A stretch of DNA of 64,000 nt from Pontibacterium sp049603715 (GTDB taxonomy: Bacteria > Pseudomonadota > Gammaproteobacteria > Pseudomonadales > Balneatricaceae): positions 1 through 64,000 of the forward strand of contig JBMYSW010000015.1 of assembly GCA_049603715.1 (NCBI GenBank). Direction: 5' to 3'. Below are positions 43,279 to 52,106 of this stretch, piece after piece (the stretch's first letter is position 1; every line of letters starts with the position of its first letter). The notes beneath the pieces are model-generated. The model saw only the letters and a list, made by a program, of their open reading frames with translations, ran no database searches and was not told the origin of the DNA. A program made the position numbers and the translations under genes.

Positions 43279-44340
43279 ATGCAGCAGCTGCAAGTCACCA
43301 CTCTGGTATGTGATGACCAACAGAGCAAGATCGGTCAACTAACCCTCAATCACCCCAAAGCGCTTAACGCCCTGACCCTCGACATGGTGTGTGCTCTAAC
43401 CGAGCAGCTCAAAGCTTGGCAAAACGATGCCTCTATTGTGGCCGTGTTCTTAAACGCCAGCAGCGCCAAGGCTTTTTGTGCTGGCGGCGATGTGGTGGGT
43501 ATTCAACAAGCCTTAGCTCAAGACAAACAAAGCGACCAACCCAAGGCGTTTTTTACCCATGAATATGCGCTAAACCAGCTGATGCACGAGTACCCTAAAC
43601 CCATTATTTGTTGGGGTAATGGCATTGTAATGGGAGGGGGAATGGGCCTGTTTTGCAGCGCCAGTGACCCAGTGGTCACAGAAACCTCTATGTTGGCGAT
43701 GCCTGAGGTGTCCATTGGGCTTTACCCTGATGTTGCAGCGAGCTGGTTTTTAAACCGGTTACCTCGCCACTTTGCCGAGTTTTTAGCGATGACGGGTTAT
43801 CGCATGTCGGGAGCCGATGCGTTTTATGTGGGTCTTGCTCAGCGAATGATCGCCAGCGACCAAGAACAAGACCTGTTAAGCGCATTACGCCGAACCCAGT
43901 GGCAAGCAGGGGAGCCTTCGGTGTTGGTTAAGCAGCTGCTCAAGGCCTTTGATATAGGCTCTGACCTCAGCCGAGAAAGCTTGCTCAAAACCTATGAAGA
44001 TCAAATTCGTGCGGCTATGGACACACCGATTATCGCGCAAAAAGTTAACCAAGTGCTCTCGGGCGAGGGGGAGGTGTTTGCGCGTGCTAAGCCATTGCTT
44101 GCTGCGGCCAACCCTTTGGCTGTGGTGGTGAGTTTATCTCAACTGGCGCGCAGTCGACATTGGTCGCTGACAGAGGTGCTTAGGTCGGAGTTGGCATTGT
44201 CGCTTAAGTGTTGTGAATATGGCGAGTTTAGCGAAGGGGTGAGGGCGTTGCTGGTGGACAAGGACAAGGCACCTCAGTGGCGATTTGACCATGTAGATGC
44301 GGTGCCTGCCGATGTGCTGGAATGGTTCTTTTCATCTTAA
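43279..44340 (+). CDS. Enoyl-CoA hydratase/isomerase-family protein, 3-hydroxyisobutyryl-CoA hydrolase type
   Basis: 353 residues, longer than classical crotonases and with the ECH_2/HIBCH layout. Oxyanion-hole motifs are AFCAGGDV (about 65-72) and GIVMGGGMGLF; MPEVSIGLYPDVAASWFLNRLP carries the conserved glutamate and aspartate of the hydrolase group. HIBYL-CoA hydrolase acts in valine catabolism. No other valine pathway genes are nearby, so the assignment is by family only. Confidence 0.87.
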   Translation: MQQLQVTTLVCDDQQSKIGQLTLNHPKALNALTLDMVCALTEQLKAWQNDASIVAVFLNASSAKAFCAGGDVVGIQQALAQDKQSDQPKAFFTHEYALNQLMHEYPKPIICWGNGIVMGGGMGLFCSASDPVVTETSMLAMPEVSIGLYPDVAASWFLNRLPRHFAEFLAMTGYRMSGADAFYVGLAQRMIASDQEQDLLSALRRTQWQAGEPSVLVKQLLKAFDIGSDLSRESLLKTYEDQIRAAMDTPIIAQKVNQVLSGEGEVFARAKPLLAAANPLAVVVSLSQLARSRHWSLTEVLRSELALSLKCCEYGEFSEGVRALLVDKDKAPQWRFDHVDAVPADVLEWFFSS

Positions 44341-44480
44341 CAGCCCTATTTGAGCTTAGTACTTTTGGGGGGATGAGGTAGATTATTAGCTTCTAATATT
44401 AATGGTAGAAACGAATTGTGCAGTGCAGCAAACTGTGTAATTGTGATTAGACCTAAACCAGCAAATTAAAGGTGGTTATG

Positions 44481-45497
44481 ATGTTAAAGGTTAACCTCGC
44501 TTTGCAAGGCGGTGGCGCGCACGGCGCGTTTACTTGGGGTGTGCTTGATCGTTTACTCGATGAAAAAAACTTTACATTCGAGGGCGTGAGTGGCGCCAGC
44601 GCCGGTGCCATGAATGCTGTGGTGATGACCGATGGCTGGCTCAATAATGGTCGCCAAGGAGCTCAAGAGGCGCTCGCCGAGTTTTGGGGGGCTGTGTCCA
44701 GCGACCAGTCGATGACACCGAATCATGGTCACCTTGATGCGTTTTCGGGGCTGCTGCTCGAAAGTACCACTTACCGGATGACCCAAGCATTGCTGGACTT
44801 TAGCAAATACCTTTCGCCCACAGAGCTTAACCCTCTGGGCATCGACCCACTGAAAGATGTTATTTCTCGGCAAATAGACTTTGATCGACTGCGTTCAGCA
44901 TCGCCCTTTAAGCTGTTTATCGCAGCCACAGAAGCGAATACGGGGCGAGCAAAGTTGTTTAGGGAAAGTGAACTCACCGAGCTGCATTTGCTGGCCTCAG
45001 CGTGCTTGCCAACCATTCATGAAGCCGTGGTGATTGATGGCGTGCCTTATTGGGATGGGGGCTTTAGTGCAAACCCTGCTTTATATCCGTTGGTCTACGA
45101 GTGTGAGGCAGATGACTTGCTGTTAGTGATGCTGCAAGCGCTAAGCTATGACAAAACACCTACATCGGCCGAGGATATTCAAGAGCGGGTAGTGGAGATG
45201 GGGTTTCAAAATATCTTATTGCGTGAGCTCCGATCCTTGGGTGAGCTGCAGCGCCAGGCCGATAAAAGCTTAGTGAGTTTAGGGCATTTGGAGCGTCGAC
45301 TTCGCAGCTTACATACCCACTTAATTACCAGCGATAGTTACTTAGATTCGCTAGAGCGTGCCACTAAGTTTGATACCCGTGGTGCCTTTTTGGCCGAGCT
45401 TAAAAAACGCGGCCAAGAGACCGCCGATTACTGGCTGAGCATGGAGGGAAGTAAGCTAGGCGTCGGGTCGAGTATTCGTTTGTACGATAGGTTTTAG
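44481..45497 (+). CDS. Patatin-like phospholipase
   Basis: 338 residues from ATG 44481, 5-6 bases after AAGGTGG (in-frame ATG 44478 and GTG 44472 are alternatives). The Ser-Asp dyad is seen: oxyanion loop QGGGAHGAF (9-17), nucleophile Ser40 in GASAG, and the DGG motif in YWDGGFSANP. No signal peptide, so cytoplasmic or secreted by a specialised system. It hydrolyses acyl esters of lipids; the specific substrate is unknown. Confidence 0.92.
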   Translation: MLKVNLALQGGGAHGAFTWGVLDRLLDEKNFTFEGVSGASAGAMNAVVMTDGWLNNGRQGAQEALAEFWGAVSSDQSMTPNHGHLDAFSGLLLESTTYRMTQALLDFSKYLSPTELNPLGIDPLKDVISRQIDFDRLRSASPFKLFIAATEANTGRAKLFRESELTELHLLASACLPTIHEAVVIDGVPYWDGGFSANPALYPLVYECEADDLLLVMLQALSYDKTPTSAEDIQERVVEMGFQNILLRELRSLGELQRQADKSLVSLGHLERRLRSLHTHLITSDSYLDSLERATKFDTRGAFLAELKKRGQETADYWLSMEGSKLGVGSSIRLYDRF

Positions 45498-45589
45498 TGT
45501 TATTAACTTGGGCGAAGGTGTATATTTTAAGGGCTGTACCTGACCAAAGGGTAAGGTTGAACTCAACAAAGCTGCCTATGGAGGTCTTT

Positions 45590-45823
45590 ATGACAAATCG
45601 TGACACTGATAAAAAGCCAAGCGACAGCGAAGCAAGCAGCGAAAGCAACTTTCACCCCAAGTTTGTAGAAGCGATGCAAAAGCTTTCTCAAATGTCTGAC
45701 GAGGACCGCTTGTCAGAAAAAAACGCGGCGCTGTTTGATCAAGCTCTCGCTTATGCACCCCTCGAAATTCAGCCGCAATTGATGGCCATCGCTCGCAAAT
45801 ACGACGAGGACCCGATTCATTAA
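45590..45823 (+). CDS. Small conserved-looking protein of unknown function
   Basis: 77 residues from ATG 45590 with GGAGG 5 bases upstream. N-terminal 20 residues are polar and probably disordered; the rest is helical (FHPKFVEAMQKLSQMSDEDR, LAYAPLEIQPQLMAIARKYD). No family recognised. It lies 92 bp after the patatin gene and ends before a bidirectional terminator, so both may share a transcript. Confidence 0.72.
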   Translation: MTNRDTDKKPSDSEASSESNFHPKFVEAMQKLSQMSDEDRLSEKNAALFDQALAYAPLEIQPQLMAIARKYDEDPIH

Positions 45824-45861
45824 TTGTCCTCACCTTGCTTCCATCATAGCGACTAGATAAC

Positions 45862-45887
45862 AAAACGGCCCGATAAGGGCCGTTTTT
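45862..45887. terminator. Bidirectional rho-independent terminator
   Basis: AAAACGGCCC (45862-45871), loop gataa, GGGCCGTTTT (45877-45886), between convergent genes. Confidence 0.93.
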
Positions 45888-45928
45888 GTGTGACATTGGG
45901 ATAATAGATAGTAGGCAGAAGGTGAAGG

Positions 45929-46537
45929 TTACTCTAGGCCAACGTCGACTTGGCTATCTTCTACCACGGTTTCAGTTGTAGCGTCGGTTTGAGTTTGTTG
46001 GTCAACAAACTCCTGCAGTTTGACCTGCACTTGATCGTAAGTATCGTCAATGAGCGTAGAAATCTCTTCGGTAAGCACGCCCAAACCGTCTAAGATATCG
46101 CGCGCCTCGCCAAACCCTTGAGTGATACCGCCGCCGATGAGTTCTGAGAACTGAGTCGCTGCTTCTTCAATGCTGAGCTCAGGGTGAGACTCTAAGTAAC
46201 TAGGAAACATGGCGGTTGTGAGCGAGACAATGCGGTCGGCGGTCGCCTCGGCCGAAATATCCAAGCCAGACTCATAAGCTGCTTCAATGGCTTGCGGCCC
46301 CATTTCTGGCGCAAGGGCTTCGTTAATGTTCTCGATCGCAGCTTTAAACAATAACGCCATAGAGTCATTGCCACTGCTGATACTCACTTCGAGGGAGGCA
46401 TTTAGAATGGCGGCGTTATTTTCCGTCTTAAGTGTCTCTTTGTCGGAAACGGGCGCTTCGGCGTTTGTCGCCTGTTGGGTTGCTTGCGCCTCCGCAGTTG
46501 GTGGGGCAATGGCGCCTAAGCCTTCGATATTAGTCAT
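45929..46537 (-). CDS. DUF5610-like protein
   Basis: 202 residues, no signal peptide, acidic, with few aromatic residues. The C-terminal half (about 90-185) has IGGGITQGFGEARDILDGLG followed by a helix with TYDQVQVKLQEFV, the pattern I associate with DUF5610 proteins of marine gammaproteobacteria. Function unknown. The N-terminal 40 residues are Ala/Thr/Glu-rich and probably unstructured. Divergent from the PhoD-like gene. Confidence 0.65.
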   Translation of the reverse strand: MTNIEGLGAIAPPTAEAQATQQATNAEAPVSDKETLKTENNAAILNASLEVSISSGNDSMALLFKAAIENINEALAPEMGPQAIEAAYESGLDISAEATADRIVSLTTAMFPSYLESHPELSIEEAATQFSELIGGGITQGFGEARDILDGLGVLTEEISTLIDDTYDQVQVKLQEFVDQQTQTDATTETVVEDSQVDVGLE

Positions 46538-46647
46538 GGCGAGTACCTGTTGGTTTGTGCCGTTACGTATTTGTTACACCACGGTTTTTTGCTGGGGTGA
46601 TGTCGTAAATACAAGGTCATCTAAGGTGATGTTAGTTTCAGTATAGT

Positions 46648-46666
46648 ATGCTTAATGTATAAGCAT
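46648..46666. promoter_or_regulatory. Inverted repeat in the divergent region upstream of the PhoD-like gene
   Basis: ATGCTTA (46648-46654), spacer atgta, TAAGCAT (46660-46666). It lies between two divergent genes and could be an operator; no family could be assigned. Confidence 0.3.
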
Positions 46667-46752
46667 TCAATAATCTCTGGTTATCGGCCGCAACGACTGG
46701 TTTTGTATCTATATTGTACAAAAATCCGTCCTTAAACGACTGTACTAGGTAA

Positions 46753-46780
46753 AAAGAGTGATTTGTTTAAAGAGTGATTT
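46753..46780 (+). repeat. Direct repeat before the PhoD-like gene
   Basis: AAAGAGTGATTT occurs at 46753-46764 and 46769-46780 (16-base period), ending 14 bases before ATG 46795. It does not match a Pho box. It may be a small duplication or a regulator site. Confidence 0.5.
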
Positions 46781-46794
46781 TGTAGGAATAGTTT

Positions 46795-48756
46795 ATGACC
46801 CACACTCAAGACGACCATGAAACCTACTTGCAGCAGCTACCACCGCTCGTGGCAGGCCCTGTTCTACGTCGTGTTGACGCAACTCAAGTTGCTGTTTGGT
46901 GTGTTACCACAACACCTGTGGTACCGTCGTTAGCGCTATTTTCACAAGGCCAGCCGGTGCATGTGGTGGTGCACTGTGAAACTATTCCCGTGGGCGAGCG
47001 GGCCTATATTCAATGGCTTCGTGCTGAGGTGTCGTTAACTGAAGGCGAGGACTATCACTACGATCTACTCGTCGATGACGAGTCTGTGATGCCAGACGGC
47101 CTGTCTTATGATGACGGCGCCTTACCTCGTTTTGTGTGGCAAAAAACCGTGGGCGAAGTGTTACACGGCTCTTGTCGCAAGCCCCATTTTGCTGCCAAAG
47201 ACGGTTTTTGCGCCGCCGATGCGCGCCTTGCCAATGATCACTCTCGACCTTCGTTACTTATTTTATCGGGCGATCAGGTGTACCTTGATGATGTGGCGGG
47301 CCCAATGGTGCTGGCAATTCGCGAAGTCATTACTCGCCTTGGCTTGTACCAAGAGACGTTTGAAGACTCAGCAGTGGCCGATTCTCACGCCTTATGGCAA
47401 AGCCCATTGTCGCTGTATCGACGAACGGAATTGCTCCCTGATATCGAAGAAAATGAGCGCCTTCAAGATAAGCTCTTTGGTGGCGTTAAAAAGCCCATCT
47501 TTACCTCGGCATCAGCGGATAACCACCTGATTAGCCTATCCGAAATGCTGGCCATGTACTTTTTAACTTGGTCTCCGGCCTTGTGGCAAAGTATGAACTT
47601 TTCGGCAATGACTCGCGGTCTTGATCAAGCGCCGTACGCCGATTTGTCCGACGATAAAAAAGACTTGTTTTATCGCGAGCTTAAAGCCATTGAAGGCTTT
47701 GTGGCTGACTTGCCAAAAGCTGCCAGAGTGTTGGCAAACTTGCCCAGCTACATGATGTTTGACGACCATGACATTACCGACGACTGGAACTTAACCCGAG
47801 GCTGGGAAGAGGTGGCTTATGGTCATCCGTTTTCTAAGCGTATTATTGGTAATGGCCTGTTAGCCTATTTGTTATGCCAAGGTTGGGGTAATCAGCCTGA
47901 GTCATCAGAAAAGGCGTTTTATCCAGCGCTCGCTAAGCTATTTGCGCCCGAGTCCTTTACGGCTGAGCAAAACATATCGTTTTTATCGCCCAAGCTGCAC
48001 GACACCATGGTCGAAGATGTGTTGCATTACGGCGATTGGCATTACACCCTAGATACGTCTCCTGCGGTGGTGGTGTTAGATACGCGTACACACCGCTGGC
48101 GCTCTGAGAGTCGAGCCCATAAGCCGTCAGGCTTGATGGACTGGGAAAGCTTGGTGGATATGCAACATCAGGTTATCGACAAGGAAGCGGTGATCATTGT
48201 CTCTCCTGCACCTATTTTTGGCGTGAAGCTCATTGAGGTGGTGCAGAAGATCTTTACCTTTTTTGGTAAGGCTCTGCTGGTGGATGCAGAAAACTGGATG
48301 GCGCACCGAGGCGCTGCGAATGTTTTGCTCAACATATTCAAGCATTCCAAGACTCCCCAGCGCTTTACGATCCTATCTGGCGATGTGCATTACAGCTTTG
48401 TGTACGATGTAAAAATTCGTTTTAGAAACGGTGGCCCGCAGTTATGGCAAATTACCCATAGTGGCATTAAAAATCAGTTCCCAGAGCCGTTGCTTACCCT
48501 TTTTGATTCGCTCAACCGATGGTTGTATGGTCGCTATTCGCCATTAAATATCTTTACCAAGCGTCGCAGTATGGAGCTAAAGTCGCGCTCTGTAGTGGGT
48601 TATGATGGCAAGCTGCTCAATCATACCGGCATGGGCTATGTTCATTTTGATGATGAAGGGGCACCACATCAAATTGGTCTGTTAGTGACGCCGGAAAGTG
48701 GCGGAAATGAGCACAAAGAAATTCAGTTTGAAGAGACAGAAGACTTACAAATATAG
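46795..48756 (+). CDS. PhoD-like alkaline phosphatase/phosphodiesterase-family protein
   Basis: 653 residues. Metal-site motifs of the PhoD-like family: LILSGDQVYLDDVAGPM, YMMFDDHDITDDWN, and TILSGDVHYSFVYD. No signal peptide is seen (starts MTHTQDDHETYLQQ), unlike secreted PhoD enzymes, so it probably acts in the cytoplasm. The substrate of this long, leaderless subgroup is not established. Upstream no Pho box was found. Single gene. Confidence 0.85.
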   Translation: MTHTQDDHETYLQQLPPLVAGPVLRRVDATQVAVWCVTTTPVVPSLALFSQGQPVHVVVHCETIPVGERAYIQWLRAEVSLTEGEDYHYDLLVDDESVMPDGLSYDDGALPRFVWQKTVGEVLHGSCRKPHFAAKDGFCAADARLANDHSRPSLLILSGDQVYLDDVAGPMVLAIREVITRLGLYQETFEDSAVADSHALWQSPLSLYRRTELLPDIEENERLQDKLFGGVKKPIFTSASADNHLISLSEMLAMYFLTWSPALWQSMNFSAMTRGLDQAPYADLSDDKKDLFYRELKAIEGFVADLPKAARVLANLPSYMMFDDHDITDDWNLTRGWEEVAYGHPFSKRIIGNGLLAYLLCQGWGNQPESSEKAFYPALAKLFAPESFTAEQNISFLSPKLHDTMVEDVLHYGDWHYTLDTSPAVVVLDTRTHRWRSESRAHKPSGLMDWESLVDMQHQVIDKEAVIIVSPAPIFGVKLIEVVQKIFTFFGKALLVDAENWMAHRGAANVLLNIFKHSKTPQRFTILSGDVHYSFVYDVKIRFRNGGPQLWQITHSGIKNQFPEPLLTLFDSLNRWLYGRYSPLNIFTKRRSMELKSRSVVGYDGKLLNHTGMGYVHFDDEGAPHQIGLLVTPESGGNEHKEIQFEETEDLQI

Positions 48757-48785
48757 TCATTGAGGGTAAGTGAAGGGAGAGGAGT

Positions 48786-48810
48786 GAGCGGGCAGTGTTT
48801 CTACCCGCTC
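48786..48810. terminator. Hairpin between convergent genes
   Basis: GAGCGGG (48786-48792) and CCCGCTC (48804-48810), 11-base loop, no T-run. Weak terminator candidate. Confidence 0.4.
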
Positions 48811-48829
48811 GGTCGGCTTGGAGGGCCGT

Positions 48830-49111
48830 TTAGGCTGCAATTGCTTGCAGAACTTTAGAATCAGGGTGGTTAGCCACAAAGTGTTCCAAGGCACTTTGAA
48901 GCAGTTGTTCGCGGGTGTGGTTACCGCATCGGTGCGCTTTTTCTATATCGTCTAAAATGATCTTTTTGATTTTTTGCTCTCCCTGATGGGTGATCAGGTA
49001 TTGTCCTAGGGCCAATGCGAGCATAGGGTCTAGGTGTTCATGTTCAGCGATTGCATCTACTTCTGCTGGATCTAGGTCGCACATGTCTAAGCATTCTTGG
49101 TACGTCAGCAT
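48830..49111 (-). CDS. Small helical protein of unknown function
   Basis: 93 residues, GAGG 8 bases before the ATG. Cytoplasmic, rich in His, Glu and Leu, predicted helical (MLTYQECLDMCDLDPAEVDA, then ALALGQYLITHQGEQKIKKI). I do not recognise a family. It stands alone between the PhoD-like gene and a flavin reductase-like gene on the other strand. Confidence 0.7.
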   Translation of the reverse strand: MLTYQECLDMCDLDPAEVDAIAEHEHLDPMLALALGQYLITHQGEQKIKKIILDDIEKAHRCGNHTREQLLQSALEHFVANHPDSKVLQAIAA

Positions 49112-49348
49112 AAAAGTTTACCTCAGTGTATGAGTGTTTTTATTTTCTGTGGAGAAGGCTGTTTTCCTTCGATGCCCAATCAGTCTATTGCGACTTTTAA
49201 AAGATTTCTAGCGTTTGAATTGGACAATATTTCATCAAAAATTCGATCAATTATTAACCGTTTCATGCTGCGCTTGCATCATTTTAGAAGCGCTTAAGAG
49301 ACTCTTTTTTATTTTTTAACGACTTAAGTCTATGTGCAGGTGCAAAGA

Positions 49349-49960
49349 ATGAATTTATCCGTAAGCGAAATGCCATCCGCTTTGGCATATCAATTATTGA
49401 CGCAAGTCATCGTGCCACGCCCCGTGGCGTGGGTACTTACCCAAAATGGCCAAGCGCAAGTGAACTTGGCGCCGTTTTCGTATTTTGCGCCGGTTTCGAG
49501 TAACCCGCCTTTGTTGATGTTCTCGGCAGGTAATCGTCGTGACGGTAGCCCGAAAGATACGGTACTTAATATTAAGGAAACCCAGCGTTTTGTGGTGCAC
49601 ATTGCCAACACAAGCCATGCTGATGCGATGTCGTTAACGGCTAAAGAGTGTCCTCATGGCGAGTCTGAGGCCGAGCTGGCTGGGCTAGACCTCGTGCCTT
49701 TTGAGGGTTTTGCTTTGCCTCGGGTAGAAGGGGTGCCAGTGGCCTTGGGCTGTGAACTGTTTCAGCTCGATGAGCTAGGCGATACACCGCAAAATGTGAT
49801 TTACGGCAAAGTGGTGTCGGCATGGCTAGACGATTCCCTGTGCACGGAGTCCAACAACCCTAAGCACTTTGCTGATGCGAAAGCGCTGGACCCCATCTCT
49901 CGTTTAGGTGGTGACTGGTATGCGCAGCTGGGCGAGTTTATTCATTCGCCTCGCGCTTAA
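49349..49960 (+). CDS. Flavin reductase-like (FMN-binding split-barrel) protein
   Basis: 203 residues from ATG 49349, 6 bases after CAGGTG; an in-frame GTG at 49334 is the alternative. The N-terminal ALAYQLLTQVIVPRPVAWVLT, NLAPFSYFAPVSSNPPLLMFS, and GSPKDTVLNIKETQRFVVHI form the split-barrel core of the DUF447/flavin reductase group. FMN binding is likely; a partner is not evident. The last 23 bases overlap the end of the convergent GNAT-like gene. Confidence 0.85.
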   Translation: MNLSVSEMPSALAYQLLTQVIVPRPVAWVLTQNGQAQVNLAPFSYFAPVSSNPPLLMFSAGNRRDGSPKDTVLNIKETQRFVVHIANTSHADAMSLTAKECPHGESEAELAGLDLVPFEGFALPRVEGVPVALGCELFQLDELGDTPQNVIYGKVVSAWLDDSLCTESNNPKHFADAKALDPISRLGGDWYAQLGEFIHSPRA

Positions 49961-51092
49961 ACGGTAGCCCTTCGGCCAGTGTGGCGGCATTGGCTCGCAC
50001 GAGGGCGGCTTCTTCGTTAACGAAGTTGTGTACGGCCTCGTGCATGCCTGGGTGGCGCATAAAGTGCAGCGAGTGAGTAAAGCTGGGTTCAAAGCCGCGC
50101 GAGATTTTATGCTCGCCCTGAGCGCCTGGGTCAAAGCGTTGTAGACCATGCTCAATGCAGTATTCAATGCCTTGGTAATAGCAGGTTTCGAAGTGCAGGG
50201 CATCAAAGTCCTCAAGGCAACCCCAGTAGCGGCCGTAAAGGGTTTGCGAGTCTTTAAAGCACAGTGCGCCAGCCACGGGTTTATCGTCGCAATAAGCCAA
50301 AAATAACACCATCTGGTCGGCCATTTTAGCCACCAGTTGCTGAAAAAAGGCGAGGTTCAGGTAACCCTTTTGACCGCGCACTTGGTAGGTGTTTTGGTAA
50401 AACGGGTAAAAGGTTTCAATGTGCTCTGCTGTTAACTCGGCACCACTAAACCTGCGGAGGCTGACGCCTTGCTGGCTCACTTTGGCCCGCTCTTTTTTGA
50501 TGTTTTTGCGCTTGCGCGACATGCAGGTGGCTAAAAAATCGTCAAAGTGTTTAAAGTCGCGATTAAACCAGTGGTATTGGCAATCGGTGCGCGTGGCCAG
50601 TTGTTTGGGGTGGGCGAGTTGTTGAGTGGTTTTGGGCACAAACAGGCTGTGCCATGAGGACGCCTCAAGCTGTTCGCAAAGTGCTGGAATAGCTTGTGAC
50701 AACAAACCCATAAACTGCTGCTCGTCTAACTGAGTGGCAAACCGAGGGCCCGTTGCTGGGGTAAAAGGAATCGCGTTTAGCAGTTTTGGGTAATATTCCA
50801 TGCCTTGTTGGTGATAAGCGTCGGCCCAAGACCAATCGAACACGTATTCGCCATAGCTGTGGGTTTTTAGATAAAGCGGCATAACGCCCAGCAGTTTGCG
50901 TTCTTGGTCGTCATCCTCGTCGACTAGCATGAGGTGTATAGGGTGCCAGCCAGTTGCAGCACCGACGCAGCCGCTGTGCTCTAGGGCGGATAAAAAGTGA
51001 TGATTTAAAAAGGGATAATCGCTAGTCAAAAGGCCATTCCAAGTGGCACTCTCTACTTGACGAATATCTTGCAGCAATTCAATCTTAATCAT
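49938..51092 (-). CDS. GNAT/FemAB-like N-acyltransferase (PF04339 type)
   Basis: 384 residues. Two acetyltransferase-like halves: the N-terminus with SDYPFLNHHFLSALEHSGCVG and GVMPLYLKTHSYGEYVFDWSWADAY; the C-terminal half with KDSQTLYGRYWGCLEDFDALHFE and CIEHGLQRFDPGAQGEHKISRGF. These are characteristic of the peptidogalycan/FemAB-like family that transfers amino-acyl or acyl groups; the substrate is not established. Its 3' end overlaps the flavin reductase-like gene by 23 bp in convergent orientation. Confidence 0.88.
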   Translation of the reverse strand: MIKIELLQDIRQVESATWNGLLTSDYPFLNHHFLSALEHSGCVGAATGWHPIHLMLVDEDDDQERKLLGVMPLYLKTHSYGEYVFDWSWADAYHQQGMEYYPKLLNAIPFTPATGPRFATQLDEQQFMGLLSQAIPALCEQLEASSWHSLFVPKTTQQLAHPKQLATRTDCQYHWFNRDFKHFDDFLATCMSRKRKNIKKERAKVSQQGVSLRRFSGAELTAEHIETFYPFYQNTYQVRGQKGYLNLAFFQQLVAKMADQMVLFLAYCDDKPVAGALCFKDSQTLYGRYWGCLEDFDALHFETCYYQGIEYCIEHGLQRFDPGAQGEHKISRGFEPSFTHSLHFMRHPGMHEAVHNFVNEEAALVRANAATLAEGLPFKREANE

Positions 51093-51227
51093 AATGAAAT
51101 ATTGGCCTAGCCTGCATCTGGGGCTGCGCGGTGTATTGCGCTTTATACGGGTCGTGACGCGTTATAAGTCACTGGGTTTATTTAAATTAATTGTGTGGTG
51201 CTTGTCACCTGATAAAGAGGTTTTGTG

Positions 51228-51677
51228 ATGGATGAGTTAGAGCTTGAGTTTGAACTAGATCCTGTGCTGGTAAAAGACACCTATGTGTTGGGCGACTTTC
51301 CGCTGTGTCGTTTGTTGCTGGCTAAAGATGCCAACTACCCATGGTTTATCTTGGTGCCTCGCCGTGTTGGCGCAACAGAGCTTTACCACCTTAGCGAGAA
51401 AGACCAGTTTCAGCTAATTCGTGAATCCTCGTTTTTGGCCGAGAATCTCGCCGACCTGTTTGGTGCGCGTAAAATGAACGTGGCAACCATTGGTAACATG
51501 GTTAGCCAGCTGCACATGCACCATGTGGTACGCTACGAAAAAGACGCCGCATGGCCTAAGCCCATTTGGGGGGCGGTTGAGTCTGTGCCTTATACCGATG
51601 ATGCGCTCAAAGCGATCAAGAAAAAGGTTAAAGGTTTGCTCGATAACACCCCAGATTTGGTGATTGCACCGGAATAA
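51228..51677 (+). CDS. HIT-domain nucleotide hydrolase/transferase
   Basis: 149 residues from ATG 51228 (AAGAGG 7 bases upstream; GTG 51225 is too close). The histidine triad region is QLHMHHVVRYEKD, a variant of HxHxHxx with the first histidine replaced by Gln, as in several bacterial HIT proteins; PWFILVPRRVG and ATIGNMVSQ frame the nucleotide pocket. Likely hydrolyses nucleoside phosphoramidates or dinucleotides. Followed by the fmdB-aspS group. Confidence 0.9.
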   Translation: MDELELEFELDPVLVKDTYVLGDFPLCRLLLAKDANYPWFILVPRRVGATELYHLSEKDQFQLIRESSFLAENLADLFGARKMNVATIGNMVSQLHMHHVVRYEKDAAWPKPIWGAVESVPYTDDALKAIKKKVKGLLDNTPDLVIAPE

Positions 51678-51798
51678 TCATCAAAAGCGCCGGTGTATTT
51701 TGCGACTCAGGCGCGCTTTTGGTGGCTTTCTCTCTAGCCGCGCTTGATAAATGCGTTATAATCGCGAGCTTTGTAATTTTAAGTACGGTTTTTTAGCC

Positions 51799-52017
51799 AT
51801 GCCTATCTTTGATTTTTCGTGTGATGCGTGCGGCTACCAGTTCGAAAAACTGGTATTGCGCACATCAGACCCCAGCCCTGCGTGTCCAGAATGTGAGCAC
51901 ACAGAGGTGAAAAAGCTGGTCAGTGCCCCCAGTTTTCGTTTATCGGGCAGTGGTTGGTACGAAACCGACTTTAAAACCGGCGCTAAAAAGAATCTAGCCA
52001 GCGGCAGCAACGAATAA
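51799..52017 (+). CDS. FmdB-family zinc ribbon protein
   Basis: 72 residues from ATG 51799; the open frame begins 16 codons earlier without a binding site. Two CxxC pairs form the zinc ribbon: Cys8/Cys11 in DFSCDACGYQFE and Cys29/Cys32 in PACPECEH, with LVSAPSFRLSGSGWYETDF after. Small putative regulatory proteins of this type often precede aspS, as here (89 bp upstream). Function not established. Confidence 0.9.
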   Translation: MPIFDFSCDACGYQFEKLVLRTSDPSPACPECEHTEVKKLVSAPSFRLSGSGWYETDFKTGAKKNLASGSNE

Positions 52018-52106
52018 TCTGACTGCTTGCGGCCTTTAATTTTTAATGTAGTGAATTGCCTTGTTGCTTTAGCAGGGCTGTTATAGAAAAACAGGACTAA
52101 AACGTT

